This document shows, piece after piece, positions 24,967-32,882 of a stretch of DNA of 64,000 bases. The translations under genes were made by a program, and so were the position numbers. The notes under the pieces were generated by a model, which saw nothing but the letters and a program-made list of their open reading frames with translations, had not been told where the DNA came from and made no database searches. Position 1 is the stretch's first letter; the number at the start of each line of letters is the position of its first letter. The DNA is from Embleya sp045207785 (lineage in GTDB: Bacteria > Actinomycetota > Actinomycetes > Streptomycetales > Streptomycetaceae), in assembly GCF_045207785.1 (NCBI RefSeq), contig NZ_CP108776.1:992001-1056000 (forward strand). The letters are read 5' to 3'.

Positions 24967-25815
24967 ATGGCCGCGACGCCCAGTTACGCCCGACGTCGAC
25001 TCGGCGCAGAACTCAGGAAGCTGCGCGAGGCCACGGGTCTCTCCCACCAACGGGTCGCCGCCGAATGCGGGTGGGACGGCTCGAAGATCAGCCGGATCGA
25101 GAACGCCAAGGTGACGCTGTCGCGGCACGACCTCTACCGACTCGGGCACGTCTACAACGTGGACGACAGCGAACTCGGCGTCCTCGAAGGCTGGCTGGAC
25201 GACAGCCGGGGACCACGCTGGTGGAGCGAGTTCCGCTCCGTACTCAACGCGAGCTACGAGGAGTACATCTCCCTGGAGTCTCAATCGACCCGGATCGTCA
25301 CCGGCAACTCGGCGGCAATCCCGGGGATTCTCCAGTCGCGCAGCTACGCACTCGCGGCGGTGACCGCCTCCGCCTTGGTGACCGATCCGGAAGACGCGGC
25401 CGCGTTGGTCGACGTTCGGATGAGAAGGCAGAAGATCCTGGCCGGGGAGTCCCCCGTCGAGTACACGGCGATCCTGAGCGCCGCTTTGCTGTACATGCAA
25501 ACCGGCGGCCCCTCGGTCCTGCGCGAACAGCTGCTGCACCTACTGGAGCAGAGCGAGCTACCCAACGTGGCGATTCACGTGTTGCCGTTCGAATCCCGGG
25601 TGCTCATCAACATGGGCGCCGTCTCCATCTTGGACTTCCCCGGTCCTCGGAACCCGAGCGTCGTCTACATCGAATTCCACGACGGGGCACTGTTCAAGGA
25701 CGCCGACCGCGACGTGCGGCGCTACCGCAGAGGCATGGAGCACACCCTTACCTCAACGTTGTCTGTGAAGGATTCAAGAGCACTGATCACTGCAAGATTG
25801 GATGAACTTCCGTGA
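24967..25815 (+). CDS. XRE-family regulator with DUF5753
   Basis: A 282-residue regulator. Residues 10-65 form a helix-turn-helix (LRKLREATGLSHQRVAAECG, SKISRIENAKVTLSRHDL). The remainder is a DUF5753 effector domain: AIPGILQSRSYALAAVTASA, RQKILAG, TAILSAALLYMQTGGP, and HVLPFESRVLINMGAVSILD. The ATG follows AGGAGG. Its TGA overlaps the GTG of the first DUF397 gene (GTGA), as is usual for this WhiJ-like pair. The family consists of developmental regulators whose activity is thought to be modulated by the small DUF397 partner. Confidence 0.9.
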   Translation: MAATPSYARRRLGAELRKLREATGLSHQRVAAECGWDGSKISRIENAKVTLSRHDLYRLGHVYNVDDSELGVLEGWLDDSRGPRWWSEFRSVLNASYEEYISLESQSTRIVTGNSAAIPGILQSRSYALAAVTASALVTDPEDAAALVDVRMRRQKILAGESPVEYTAILSAALLYMQTGGPSVLREQLLHLLEQSELPNVAIHVLPFESRVLINMGAVSILDFPGPRNPSVVYIEFHDGALFKDADRDVRRYRRGMEHTLTSTLSVKDSRALITARLDELP

Positions 25816-25994
25816 ACATCGACGACGCCGCATGGCGCACCTCGACTCGCAGCGCCGACTACAACGAGTGCGTCGAGGTAGCACCGGGCCCACGTGCCAT
25901 CACCGGCATCCGCGACACCAAAGCCCGCCGACGCGGCCACGTGGAGATCGTGCCCGCTGCCTGGGTCGCCCTCCTGGACGCACTCAAGCGCTGA
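25812..25994 (+). CDS. DUF397 small protein 1
   Basis: A 60-residue DUF397 protein. Core motifs: WRTSTRSADYNECVEVAP, ITGIRDTKARRRGHVEIVP and the C-terminal AWVALLDALKR. Its GTG overlaps the XRE stop. DUF397 proteins pair with XRE-DUF5753 regulators in actinobacteria and are thought to modulate them. The gene's 3' half and downstream flank are duplicated at 26161-26274. Confidence 0.9.
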   Translation: MNIDDAAWRTSTRSADYNECVEVAPGPRAITGIRDTKARRRGHVEIVPAAWVALLDALKR

Positions 25995-26274
25995 CCGCTC
26001 CACCCCACGGACCGGAGTTCCCGGAAAGAATCACGCCGGCTGATCATCGAGAGATGGGAAGAGCTGTGACCCGCAGCATCGACCACTACCCGTGGCGCAA
26101 GGCAACCCGCTCCAACTCCAACCAGGCATGCGTGGAAGTCGCGCCGCTGGCAACCGCGACCGGCATACGCGACACCAAGGACCGCCGGCGCGGCCACGTG
26201 GAAATCGCACCCGCAGCCTGGGTCGCCCTCCTGGGCGCGCTCAAGCGCTGACTGCTCCACCCCACGGACCGGAG
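25904..26274 (+). repeat. Direct duplication of DUF397 3' region
   Basis: The segment 25904-26017 (DUF397 3' half plus about 23 bp after the stop) recurs at 26161-26274 with few changes, 257 bp downstream. Both copies carry the same post-stop GCTCCACCCCACGGACCGGA. The identity extends into non-coding DNA, which indicates a recent segmental duplication or gene conversion. Confidence 0.8.
26066..26251 (+). CDS. DUF397 small protein 2
   Basis: A 61-residue paralogue of the preceding protein: YPWRKATRSNSNQACVEVAP, then ATGIRDTKDRRRGHVEIAP and AWVALLGALKR. It starts at a GTG with GGGAAGAG just upstream and lies 71 bases after the first copy. The two differ mainly in the N-terminal third, where one has SADYNE and the other SNSNQA. 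Either each binds a different partner, or one is a back-up. Confidence 0.85.
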   Translation: MTRSIDHYPWRKATRSNSNQACVEVAPLATATGIRDTKDRRRGHVEIAPAAWVALLGALKR

Positions 26275-26356
26275 GGCCCGGCGCACCCCGCCGGCCACCG
26301 GCCGGTCCGTGGCCGGATCAGGCCCCCGGCCAGGGCGCGCGGGTGAGACTCGGGCC

Positions 26357-26938
26357 ATGTCTTCCGAACCTCGCCCCGAACTCGTCCTGCCCGCCGCCGT
26401 CGCGCTGACCGGTCACGGCATCCACCTGCGCGAATGGACCGACGACGATCTACCCGCCCTGGTCGCCCTGTTCGACGACGTCGAGATCGCCCGCTGGACC
26501 CCACTCGCGTCGCCCTACGACGCCGAGGCCGCCCGCGACCACTTGGCCAAGGCCCGCCGGATCAGGGGCGAGCATCGCGGCATCCAGCTGGCCGTGACTC
26601 TGGACGGCGTCGAACCCCGCGGCGAGGTACTGCTGTTCGTAAGCACGGACGGCCTCGACGCGCCGGGCCAGGTCGAGTTGGCGTACGGCATCGCCGCCGC
26701 CCACCGCGGCCTGGGACTGGCCACGCGGTCGGTGCGGCTGATGACCGAGTACGCCTACCACGAACTGGGCGCGACCGCGGTGATCCTGCACATCCCGGCG
26801 GACAACGCCGCCAGCATCGGGGTCGCCCGTGCCACCGGCTTCGAACGCACGGACACGCCCCCGATCGTCCGCGATCGACGCGGCACACCGATCGCCCTGG
26901 ACATGTGGCTGCACCGCGCCGTTCCGCCGGGGGCGTGA
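26357..26938 (+). CDS. GNAT-family N-acetyltransferase
   Basis: A 193-residue acetyltransferase of the RimJ/RimL type. It opens with LTGHGIHLREWTDDDLPALV; motif A, which binds acetyl-CoA, reads IAAAHRGLGLATRSVRLMTE; motif B contains ATAVILHIPADNAASIGVAR followed by ATGFERTD. Likely targets are an amino group on a protein N-terminus or a small molecule, but none can be named. The gene follows the DUF397 pair at 105 bases. Its last codons lie in a 23-bp direct repeat with the next 35 bases. Confidence 0.85.
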   Translation: MSSEPRPELVLPAAVALTGHGIHLREWTDDDLPALVALFDDVEIARWTPLASPYDAEAARDHLAKARRIRGEHRGIQLAVTLDGVEPRGEVLLFVSTDGLDAPGQVELAYGIAAAHRGLGLATRSVRLMTEYAYHELGATAVILHIPADNAASIGVARATGFERTDTPPIVRDRRGTPIALDMWLHRAVPPGA

Positions 26939-26973
26939 CGGACAAAATCCGTTCCGCCGGGGGCGTGACGGGA
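26919..26973 (+). repeat. Short direct repeat at acetyltransferase stop
   Basis: CCGTTCCGCCGGGGGCGTGA followed by CGG occurs twice, separated by about eight bases. The first copy encodes the end of the acetyltransferase (VPPGA and stop). The repeat is seen directly; it has no evident role. Confidence 0.7.
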
Positions 26974-27039
26974 CGAAATCCGGACGACAAACGACCGACC
27001 CTCGTACCGCCGCCCGTGGCGCCCCTCGCACCGACCCCG

Positions 27040-27453
27040 TCAAGTCCCCATCGCCTGCCGAGCCTTCCGGTTCGGCGTGAACTCGTACAGGTCCAACAGC
27101 CCCGGCGCGTCCGCCACCCCCGGCCCACCGGCCGCCGCCCACGCGGCTATGTCGGCCGTCGCGTCCTTGTCGTTGACCGTGCCGAACCACGCCGGCCGGC
27201 CACCCGCCGCACGGCCCGCCGAGGAGGGCTGGACCACTATCACGTTGCCGCGTTCACACGGCCCCAGGCACTCGCTGAGCCGCACCACGACCTGAGCATC
27301 CGTCAACGCCGCGCGCAGACCGGCCACTTGGTCCGCGTGATCGTCCCCCGCGATCTTCGCCGTACCGCAGCAACAGCCACGGCAGACCGTGACCGTGCAG
27401 GGAGCCGAACGCACCGGCTGGGCAGGGGGGTTGGGGCGGCTGCGACGAGCCAT
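27040..27453 (-). CDS. (2Fe-2S) ferredoxin-domain protein, B12-regulated
   Basis: A 137-residue protein with a thioredoxin-like [2Fe-2S] ferredoxin fold: CTVTVCRGCCCG near the N-terminus and VRLSECLGPCERGNVIVV about 35 residues later give the cysteine pattern of this family. The C-terminal part holds PAWFGTVNDKDATADIAAW. GGAG lies upstream of the ATG. A cobalamin riboswitch precedes the gene on the same strand, so its expression should fall when B12 is plentiful. Genes of this family often lie near cobalt or cobalamin functions, so a role in cobalt handling or corrin metabolism is likely. The exact reaction is unknown. Confidence 0.8.
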   Translation of the reverse strand: MARRSRPNPPAQPVRSAPCTVTVCRGCCCGTAKIAGDDHADQVAGLRAALTDAQVVVRLSECLGPCERGNVIVVQPSSAGRAAGGRPAWFGTVNDKDATADIAAWAAAGGPGVADAPGLLDLYEFTPNRKARQAMGT

Positions 27454-27589
27454 GGGAACTCTCCTTCGCGAGTTCGATCCAGGTCCGAAACCCGTGCGGA
27501 GAGCGCGAGGCAGGCAGCGGCGAACCGCGACCGACCCCTTCCCACGAGGCTCCGGCAGACCGCGCGCGAAGGGTCCGCACGCGGGCGAA

Positions 27590-27790
27590 GGCAGGTCTTC
27601 GGACTCGTGGGCACATCGGCCACGACCGATTCGGTCGCACCGACTCCTACCGGCCGTCGCTTCCCGGGCGCCCACGTCGGCGCCCAGTGCGTGATGACGG
27701 CTCTCGTTCCCACTCACCGCTGCGGGGCAGTTCCGGTCTCGCACCGGATTCCCTCTTACGACACGCGCCCCTGGCGGGGGCGGTGAACCG
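27590..27790 (-). ncRNA. Cobalamin (B12) riboswitch
   Basis: Read on the minus strand, this region shows the hallmark elements in order: GAGGGAATCCGGTGCGAGAC, CGGAACTGCCCCGCAGCGGT with GAGTGGGAAC, a GGCGCCCACGTGGGCGCC-like stem, GCGACGGCCGGTAGGAG, and finally CGAGTCCGAAGACCTGCC, which is the B12 box. It ends about 135 bases upstream of the ferredoxin-domain gene. The motif is highly characteristic. Confidence 0.92.
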
Positions 27791-27853
27791 TTCGCGCAGG
27801 TCAGCTTAGGACGTGCCGTGATGTGAGTCAGGTCACCGACAACTTGGCGGGTC

Positions 27854-27867
27854 TTGGTCTGGACCTT
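27854..27867. promoter_or_regulatory. DasR-like operator upstream of gntR
   Basis: TTGGTCTGGACCTT contains the half-sites TGGTC and GACC(T), close to the DasR-responsive element TGGTCTAGACCA. It lies about 100 bases upstream of the GntR gene, suggesting autoregulation. A more perfect copy precedes the SIS isomerase gene at 32.88 kb. A TATATT box sits at 27885-27890 just downstream. Confidence 0.55.
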
Positions 27868-27962
27868 TCCGGGTCCGGGCGGGTTATATTCAACCGTCTT
27901 TACTAAACCGAACATGCAATAAGCCCGGACCACCGTGGCCACGGGCAGCCGAGGGGGCGTCC

Positions 27963-28715
27963 GTGGGCAACATGGCGACATTGCCGGACGAAGCTGTGTT
28001 CGGTGAGCCCAAGTACTGGCAACTCCGCACGTCGTTGCTCAAGGCGATCGAGGAAGACTTCGTCTCCGGCGACATCCTCCCCAACGAGCGCGACCTCGCG
28101 GCCAGGTTCGGGGTCGCCCGCGCGACGCTGCGGCACGCGCTCGAACAGCTCGAACTCGAGGGCCGACTGGTCCGCAGGCGCGGCGCCGGCACCACCGTCG
28201 CCGGGCCCCGCGTGGACGTGTCGCTGAGCGCCGACGGCGAGGGCTGGCCGGGCGTGGACCTGCGCGACCGCGAGGTCATCGACTGCGCGACCGTGCCGGT
28301 GACCGACGAATTCGCCGCGACCCTCAAAGCGCGGCCCTCGGCGCTGGTACACCGGCTGCGCCGGCGCCAGTTCTCGATGCGCCAGGTGGTCGGCCTGGAG
28401 TGCCTGTACGTCTCGCGCGCCGTCGTCCCGTCGCTGTCCACACGCGCACCGGGCTTCGACCGCGCCGCGCTGATGCTGCGCCAGTTGCGCGGCCACCGGC
28501 TCGAGAGCCGGCACCGCGCGGTCGAGCTGGGCGTGGCCGAGGCCGAGGAGGCGCGCTACCTGGAGCGTCCGCCCGGCACCGCCGTGCTGATCGTGACCAC
28601 GACGTACACCGCCCTCGGCCGGACCGCGGCCGTCACGGTGTCCACCTACCGCGCCGACACCTGCCGGCTCGCGTTCGCGGAAGCGGGGCCGGCCGCGTTG
28701 CGGCCCGCGTCCTGA
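27963..28715 (+). CDS. GntR/HutC-family regulator (DasR-like)
   Basis: A 250-residue regulator. The winged helix-turn-helix lies at about 17-82 (PKYWQLRTSLLKAIEEDF, LPNERDLAARFGVARATLRH, LEQLELEGRLVRRRGAGTTV). The rest matches a UTRA effector domain: ALVHRLRRRQFSMRQVVGLE, ETHRA-like SRHRAVELGVAEAEEARYLE and PGTAVLIVTTTYTALGR. The start is a GTG with GAGGGGG five bases upstream; an ATG three codons on is possible. It is followed by a ROK regulator and, further on, a SIS sugar isomerase, a typical aminosugar setting. DasR-like operators before this gene and before the isomerase suggest it controls both in response to a sugar phosphate. Confidence 0.88.
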   Translation: MGNMATLPDEAVFGEPKYWQLRTSLLKAIEEDFVSGDILPNERDLAARFGVARATLRHALEQLELEGRLVRRRGAGTTVAGPRVDVSLSADGEGWPGVDLRDREVIDCATVPVTDEFAATLKARPSALVHRLRRRQFSMRQVVGLECLYVSRAVVPSLSTRAPGFDRAALMLRQLRGHRLESRHRAVELGVAEAEEARYLERPPGTAVLIVTTTYTALGRTAAVTVSTYRADTCRLAFAEAGPAALRPAS

Positions 28716-28869
28716 CCCGCCGGAGAGTCGATGCCGGGTACCATCCGCGCCTGAGCGACGACACGCACGCCGAGACACGCACGAGGCGCGACCGGACGGA
28801 ACGCGACCCGACGGGCCGAGACCGCCCGGAGGAACGATCGCGCGACGGCGTGGTGAGAGGACGAGAGCT

Positions 28870-30033
28870 GTGGCACAGGCGACCGGCGGGGACGCGTCCC
28901 TGGTCCGGCGGATCAACTCCGCGGAGACCCTGCGCGCGATGCGCGGCGGCGCGGCGCTGACCGTGACCGCTCTGATGGAGGCCACCGGGCTGTCCCGGCC
29001 GACCGTCGAGGGCGTCATCGACGGGCTGCTCGCCGAGGGCCTCGTCGTCGAGACCACCACCGCCGAGGGCGAGGACGGGAGCCGCCCGCGCGGCCGGCCC
29101 GCGCGCCGCTTCCGCTTCCACGCGGAGGCCGGCTACCTGCTCGGCATCGACATCGGCATCCACCGCATCCGGGTCGTGCTCGCGGACCTGACCGGCACGA
29201 TCGTCGGCCGCGCCGCGCGCACCGTCGAGGAGGACTGCGAGGCCGAGGACCGGCTGGAGCGGGTCCGCGGCACCGTGAGCGAAACCCTGCGCCGAGCCCA
29301 GGTGTCGCGCGGGTCGCTGTGGGGCGTGGGCGTCGGCACCCCCGGGATCGTGGACACCGAGGGCGTGGTCACGCTGTCCACGGCCATGCCGGGCTGGACC
29401 GGATTCGACCTCGCGGGCCGGCTCGGCCGCTCGTTCAGCTGTGCCGTGCAGGTCGAGAACGACGCGAATCTGGCCGCGATCGGCGAGCGCTGGAAGGGCG
29501 TCGCGGTCGGCTCCGACGACATCGTGTACGTGATGGCCGGCCTGAGCCCGGGGGCCGGGTCGTTCATCAACGGGCGACTGCACCGCGGCTTCGGCGGCGC
29601 GGCGGGCGAGATCGGCGCGCTGCACCTGCTGGGCCGGCAGGTGACGCCGGAGAACCTGCTCTCCACCACGGGTACGCCGCTGCCGCCGCTGGACGAGACC
29701 GCCGTCGGCGAGGTGTTCCGGCACGCGGCCGAGGGCGACCCGACGGCCGGCGAGGCGGTGGACCGCTTCGTCCAGCGGCTGATCCACGACGTCACCGCGC
29801 TGGTGCTGGCGCTGGATCCGGAGATCGTGGTGATCGGCGGCTGGGCGGCGGGCCTCGCCGGCGCGATCCCGCCGCTGACCGCCGAACTGCAACGGCTGTG
29901 CCTGCGAATGCCGCGGGTCGAGCCGTCCGCCCTCGGCGCGGACGGGGTCGCGCTCGGCGCGCTGCGGGTGGCGCTGGATCGGGCCGAGCACCGCCTGTTC
30001 GCGGTCGAACACACGGGCGCGGCGCGGGCGTAG
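28870..30033 (+). CDS. ROK-family transcriptional regulator
   Basis: A 387-residue ROK protein. An N-terminal winged helix-turn-helix (about 12-62: LRAMRGGAALTVTALMEATG, LSRPTVEGVIDGLLAEGL) is followed by the sugar-kinase-like ROK domain: GIDIG (92-96, phosphate loop), WGVGVGTPGIVD, VENDANLAAIGE and GGAAGEIGAL. The usual zinc-binding CxCGxxGCxE motif is missing; after GEIGALHLL there are no cysteines. The protein therefore looks like a NagC/XylR-type repressor with an altered fold core. It follows the GntR gene at 154 bases on the same strand and probably regulates, or responds to, aminosugar metabolism with the SIS isomerase. The last 30 codons are duplicated at 31126-31218. Confidence 0.85.
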   Translation: MAQATGGDASLVRRINSAETLRAMRGGAALTVTALMEATGLSRPTVEGVIDGLLAEGLVVETTTAEGEDGSRPRGRPARRFRFHAEAGYLLGIDIGIHRIRVVLADLTGTIVGRAARTVEEDCEAEDRLERVRGTVSETLRRAQVSRGSLWGVGVGTPGIVDTEGVVTLSTAMPGWTGFDLAGRLGRSFSCAVQVENDANLAAIGERWKGVAVGSDDIVYVMAGLSPGAGSFINGRLHRGFGGAAGEIGALHLLGRQVTPENLLSTTGTPLPPLDETAVGEVFRHAAEGDPTAGEAVDRFVQRLIHDVTALVLALDPEIVVIGGWAAGLAGAIPPLTAELQRLCLRMPRVEPSALGADGVALGALRVALDRAEHRLFAVEHTGAARA

Positions 30034-30103
30034 CGCCGGCCTCGGCCGCCGGCCGGGCCGGAAGGGCTCGCCCTCAAGCCCCGGACGGGTCGGTGTCGGC
30101 CCG
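29941..30103 (+). repeat. Duplicated block, copy 1 (ROK 3' end)
   Basis: The last 31 codons of the ROK gene and about 70 bases beyond are repeated at 31126-31297 with few differences. Both copies run into a 22-bp-type repeat that forms the C-terminus (DPSGA) of a minus-strand gene fragment. Confidence 0.85.
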
Positions 30104-30300
30104 GGGCAGCCCGACCAGGAGCGCGTCGGCGACCCGGACGTAAAAGTCCGCGACGGGCACGGCCGGGTCGTACACGGCGACGATCGCCGCGTCGTGCCCC
30201 TCGGCAAACTCGGCCACGGCAACGCCGTCGGCCAGATCACCGGCCACCACGCGCACCCCCGCCCCCGCCAGGTCCGGATACAGGGCGGCGTTCAGCGGCC
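30074..30300 (-). pseudogene. Truncated NAD(P)-binding oxidoreductase fragment
   Basis: About 75 codons remain: NAALYPDLAGAGVRVVAGDL, then ADGVAVAEFAEGHDAAIVAV and FYVRVADALLVGLPRAD. This matches the first alpha-beta units of NAD(P)H-binding SDR-like proteins after the glycine-rich loop, which is missing, as is everything beyond. The upstream codons overlap the next gene and do not resemble the family. The final DPSGA and stop come from a repeat copy. It is best treated as a relic. Confidence 0.5.
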
Positions 30301-30314
30301 CCACCGAGGCGACT

Positions 30315-30983
30315 TCAACTGGCACCAAGGGTTGGCGGAGACACGTGTTCCCCTCCGGCAAGTGGATTGCCGTGCCCGGGAAACTGCCCTCCCGGCGGCA
30401 CATACCGCAGCCGCCCGCTCTGGTCGGTCACCGGTGTGAACCCGGCGGCCTGCAACAGGGCAGCGTACTTGGCTCTGTGGCGCCGGTTGACGACGAGCCC
30501 GACGGGCATGAGGGCCATCAGCGCGGCCCAGACGATGCCGGCGATGACAACGGCGGTGATGCCCGCGCCGAGCGCGAAGCCGAGGCCCACGGCCAATGGG
30601 GTGACGCCGACACCCGCGAGCACCATCATCTGCTTCTCGGTGTACCTGGCGGCGAGGTCGAAATTGATGCGGGCTTTGAGAAGTTCGACCGCGTCGGACA
30701 CGAGGGGCGGCAGCGCGACCCCGTCACCGGCGTTCGGGTACTGCGCCCAGTTCTGCGCGGCCCGCACGCGGGCCTGCGGGCTGGGGTCGGGCACTATCAG
30801 CATCACGAACCCGTTGTCCTGCGGTCCGCCGCCCTGCCATACGTCCGCGTACGCGTAGCCGAACTGCTGGGCAATGAAGGCGAGTCGGGCAAGCTTCTTC
30901 ATGGATGCCATGGCGCTGGTGACCTGAACGGGCTCCCCACTCGCCATCTGCCGCAACATCTTCCGCACATGCCGCTTACTCAC
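30315..30983 (-). CDS. Small membrane protein, unknown function
   Basis: A 222-residue protein with two adjacent transmembrane helices in the C-terminal half (MMVLAGVGVTPLAVGLGFAL and GITAVVIAGIVWAALMALMP) ahead of a basic NRRHRAKYAALL segment. The N-terminal half is soluble and contains FGYAYADVWQGGGPQDNGFV. A GTG at 30983 with a GGGGG run upstream is taken as the start; the frame extends upstream without a ribosome site. Family unknown. It lies within a stretch of gene fragments and repeats and uses somewhat less extreme GC than its neighbours, so it may be an insertion. Confidence 0.65.
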   Translation of the reverse strand: MSKRHVRKMLRQMASGEPVQVTSAMASMKKLARLAFIAQQFGYAYADVWQGGGPQDNGFVMLIVPDPSPQARVRAAQNWAQYPNAGDGVALPPLVSDAVELLKARINFDLAARYTEKQMMVLAGVGVTPLAVGLGFALGAGITAVVIAGIVWAALMALMPVGLVVNRRHRAKYAALLQAAGFTPVTDQSGRLRYVPPGGQFPGHGNPLAGGEHVSPPTLGAS

Positions 30984-31125
30984 TGGTGCCCCCGTCACTC
31001 GTAACCCAGGCAGTTTCCCACGACGACATGCCAATGCAGAACACGGACCGAATCGGATTGACACGGCCTTAACAGTCACCACCGGACGTCAGCCGCGACC
31101 CCGGCGTCCTCCGCCGCCGGGGTCG

Positions 31126-31297
31126 GACGGGGTCGCGCTCGGCGCGCTGCGGGTGGCGCTGGATCGGGCCGAGCATCTCCTGTTCGCGGTCGAGCACACG
31201 GGCGCGGCACGCGCGTAGCGCCGGCCTCGGCCCCGGCCACCTGGCGGGCCGGAAGGGCTCCGCTCCCTCAAGCCCCGGACGGGTCGGCGTCGGCCCG
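31126..31297 (+). repeat. Duplicated block, copy 2
   Basis: Second copy of the ROK 3' end (encoding DGVALGALRVALDRAEHLLF to ARA and stop) with its downstream repeat. It has no start of its own, so it is a gene tail left by duplication. The downstream 20 bases differ by small insertions from copy 1. Confidence 0.85.
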
Positions 31298-31560
31298 CTC
31301 GATGATCACGACCGGGATGTCGCGCGTCGTGCCCTCCTGGTAGGCGCGGTAGGACGGCATGGCGTCGACCATCAGCCGCCACAGGCGCGGTTTCTCCGCC
31401 GGCGTCGCGGTCCGCGTGGTCGCGGTGAACACCTCCGCGCCGATCTGCACCTTGACGGTCGGTTCGGCGACCAGGTTCAGGTACCACGCGGGGTGCTTGT
31501 CGGAGCCGGCGTTGGATCCGGTCACGATGGTGGACGCCCGAGAATCCACAGCCCCCACAA
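31268..31560 (-). pseudogene. Truncated nitroreductase/quinone reductase (DUF385)
   Basis: The codons give STIVTGSNAGSDKHPAWYLN, then LVAEPTVKVQIGAEVFTATT and LWRLMVDAMPSYRAYQEGTT, the C-terminal two-thirds of an F420-dependent nitroreductase (DUF385/Ddn-like). The N-terminal part, with its usual TTTGRKSG segment, is absent, and upstream codons translate the 22-bp repeats. The ending DPSGA and stop are again supplied by a repeat. It is probably a relic, though a short protein from an internal start cannot be excluded. Confidence 0.6.
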
Positions 31561-31623
31561 CCCAATCAGCCTGACCAATACCGGACGCGAGCGCCGGGCG
31601 CGGGCATCGGGCGAGCCATTGAC

Positions 31624-31700
31624 AGCCCGGCCGGCGTTCGAGGCCAAGCAGCCCAGCCGGCGCTTGAGGCCACCCCTCAGCCCGGCCGGCGCTTGAGGCC
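31624..31700 (+). repeat. Repeat array D, three copies
   Basis: Copies at 31624-31645, 31650-31671 and 31679-31700 of the GGCC-type repeat, one with a TTCGAGG variant. They lie between the truncated nitroreductase fragment and the end of the SIS isomerase gene. Confidence 0.85.
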
Positions 31701-31727
31701 GCCACCGCCGCGACGGACGCCACCGCG

Positions 31728-32789
31728 CTAGCTGGTCTCCGTCACCTTCGCCAAGGCACGGGGCGCATCCGGATCACACCCACGCCCCAACGCAACCTCA
31801 CGCGCGAGCATTTGCAGCGGCAGGATCTCCAAAATCGGCGAAACCTCCTCAGCCACCGCCCCCGCGCCCGCCCCCGCCAACACAAACCCACGCCCATAGG
31901 CGGCCACCACCTCCGCCCCACCCACCACGCACAGGTCCGCGCCACGCGACCGCAGCCGATCCAACACCGGCCGCAGCGCCACCCCGCCCGCCCCGTCCGC
32001 CGACACCGCAAGCACCGGCCAGGCCTGGTCGACGATCGCCAGCGGCCCATGCATCAGATCCGCACCGGAGAACGCCTGGGCCCCGATGTAGCTGGTCTCC
32101 ATGATCTTCAAGGCCGCCTCGAGCGCCGTCGCATACCCGTACCCGCGCGCCGTGACCACCAGCCGATCCGCGAACCGGTACCGCTCGGCCAGCGCGGCGA
32201 CCTCGGCCCCCCGGTCCAGGATCTCGCGCGCCGCCCCCGGCAACCCCCGCGCGGCCTCGCCCGTACCGCCCCGGATGTGGTCCACCAGCAGGAACAGCGT
32301 GAGCAGTTCGGCCGTGTACGTCTTGGTCGCCGGCAACGCGAGCTCGGGCCCGGCCAGCACGTCGAGGTGCAGGTCGGACTCGCGCGCGAGGACCGATTCC
32401 GCGTTGTTGGTCACCGCGAGCGTGAGCGCGCCGTCCGCCCGCGCCTGTCGCGCGGACGCGATCAGGTCGGGCGAGCCGCCGGACTGACTCACCGTCACCA
32501 CCAGGCAACCGGTCAGGCGTTGGCGGGCCCGGTACGCGGTCGTGGTGGACATCGAGGTGAGCCCGGCGGGCACGCCCAGCAGGACCTCGGTGAGATAGCG
32601 CGCGTACAGCCCCGCGTTGTCGGACGTCCCGCGCCCGGTGAACAGCACGAAGTGCGGGTCCAGCTCGCGGATCGCGGCGGCCGCGGCCCGGATCGGCCCG
32701 AGCCCCTCGTCCAGGATCCGAGCCAACCCGTCGGGCTGGGCCGCGATCTCACGGGCCATCACCGACCCGGGAACGAGGGAAGTGGGCAT
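31728..32789 (-). CDS. SIS-domain sugar isomerase/deaminase
   Basis: A 353-residue protein with two SIS domains like the isomerase half of GlmS and AgaS/NagB-II enzymes. Domain 1: VLFTGRGTSDNAGLYARYLT and VVTVSQSGGSPDLIASARQA (sugar-phosphate Ser loop); domain 2: RLVVTARGYGYATALEAALK, IMETSYIGAQAFSGADLMHG and the C-terminal PLQMLAREVALGRGCDPDAP, then RALAKVTET. It probably isomerises or deaminates an aminosugar phosphate such as glucosamine-6-phosphate. GGAGG lies upstream of the ATG. A DasR-like operator is 95 bases upstream, linking it to the GntR gene at 28 kb. Confidence 0.88.
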   Translation of the reverse strand: MPTSLVPGSVMAREIAAQPDGLARILDEGLGPIRAAAAAIRELDPHFVLFTGRGTSDNAGLYARYLTEVLLGVPAGLTSMSTTTAYRARQRLTGCLVVTVSQSGGSPDLIASARQARADGALTLAVTNNAESVLARESDLHLDVLAGPELALPATKTYTAELLTLFLLVDHIRGGTGEAARGLPGAAREILDRGAEVAALAERYRFADRLVVTARGYGYATALEAALKIMETSYIGAQAFSGADLMHGPLAIVDQAWPVLAVSADGAGGVALRPVLDRLRSRGADLCVVGGAEVVAAYGRGFVLAGAGAGAVAEEVSPILEILPLQMLAREVALGRGCDPDAPRALAKVTETS

Positions 32790-32882
32790 CTGAGTAGTAC
32801 CTCCAGGCGGCTTGTGACCACGCCGAAACGGCGTCCTGCGCGGTGTGCCGAAGGTATCCACCACGCCGAACGCCACGCAATA

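Noticed and set aside
31126..31218. A second ROK protein C-terminus as a gene
   Set aside because: It has no start or upstream coding region and is a copy of the end of the ROK gene.
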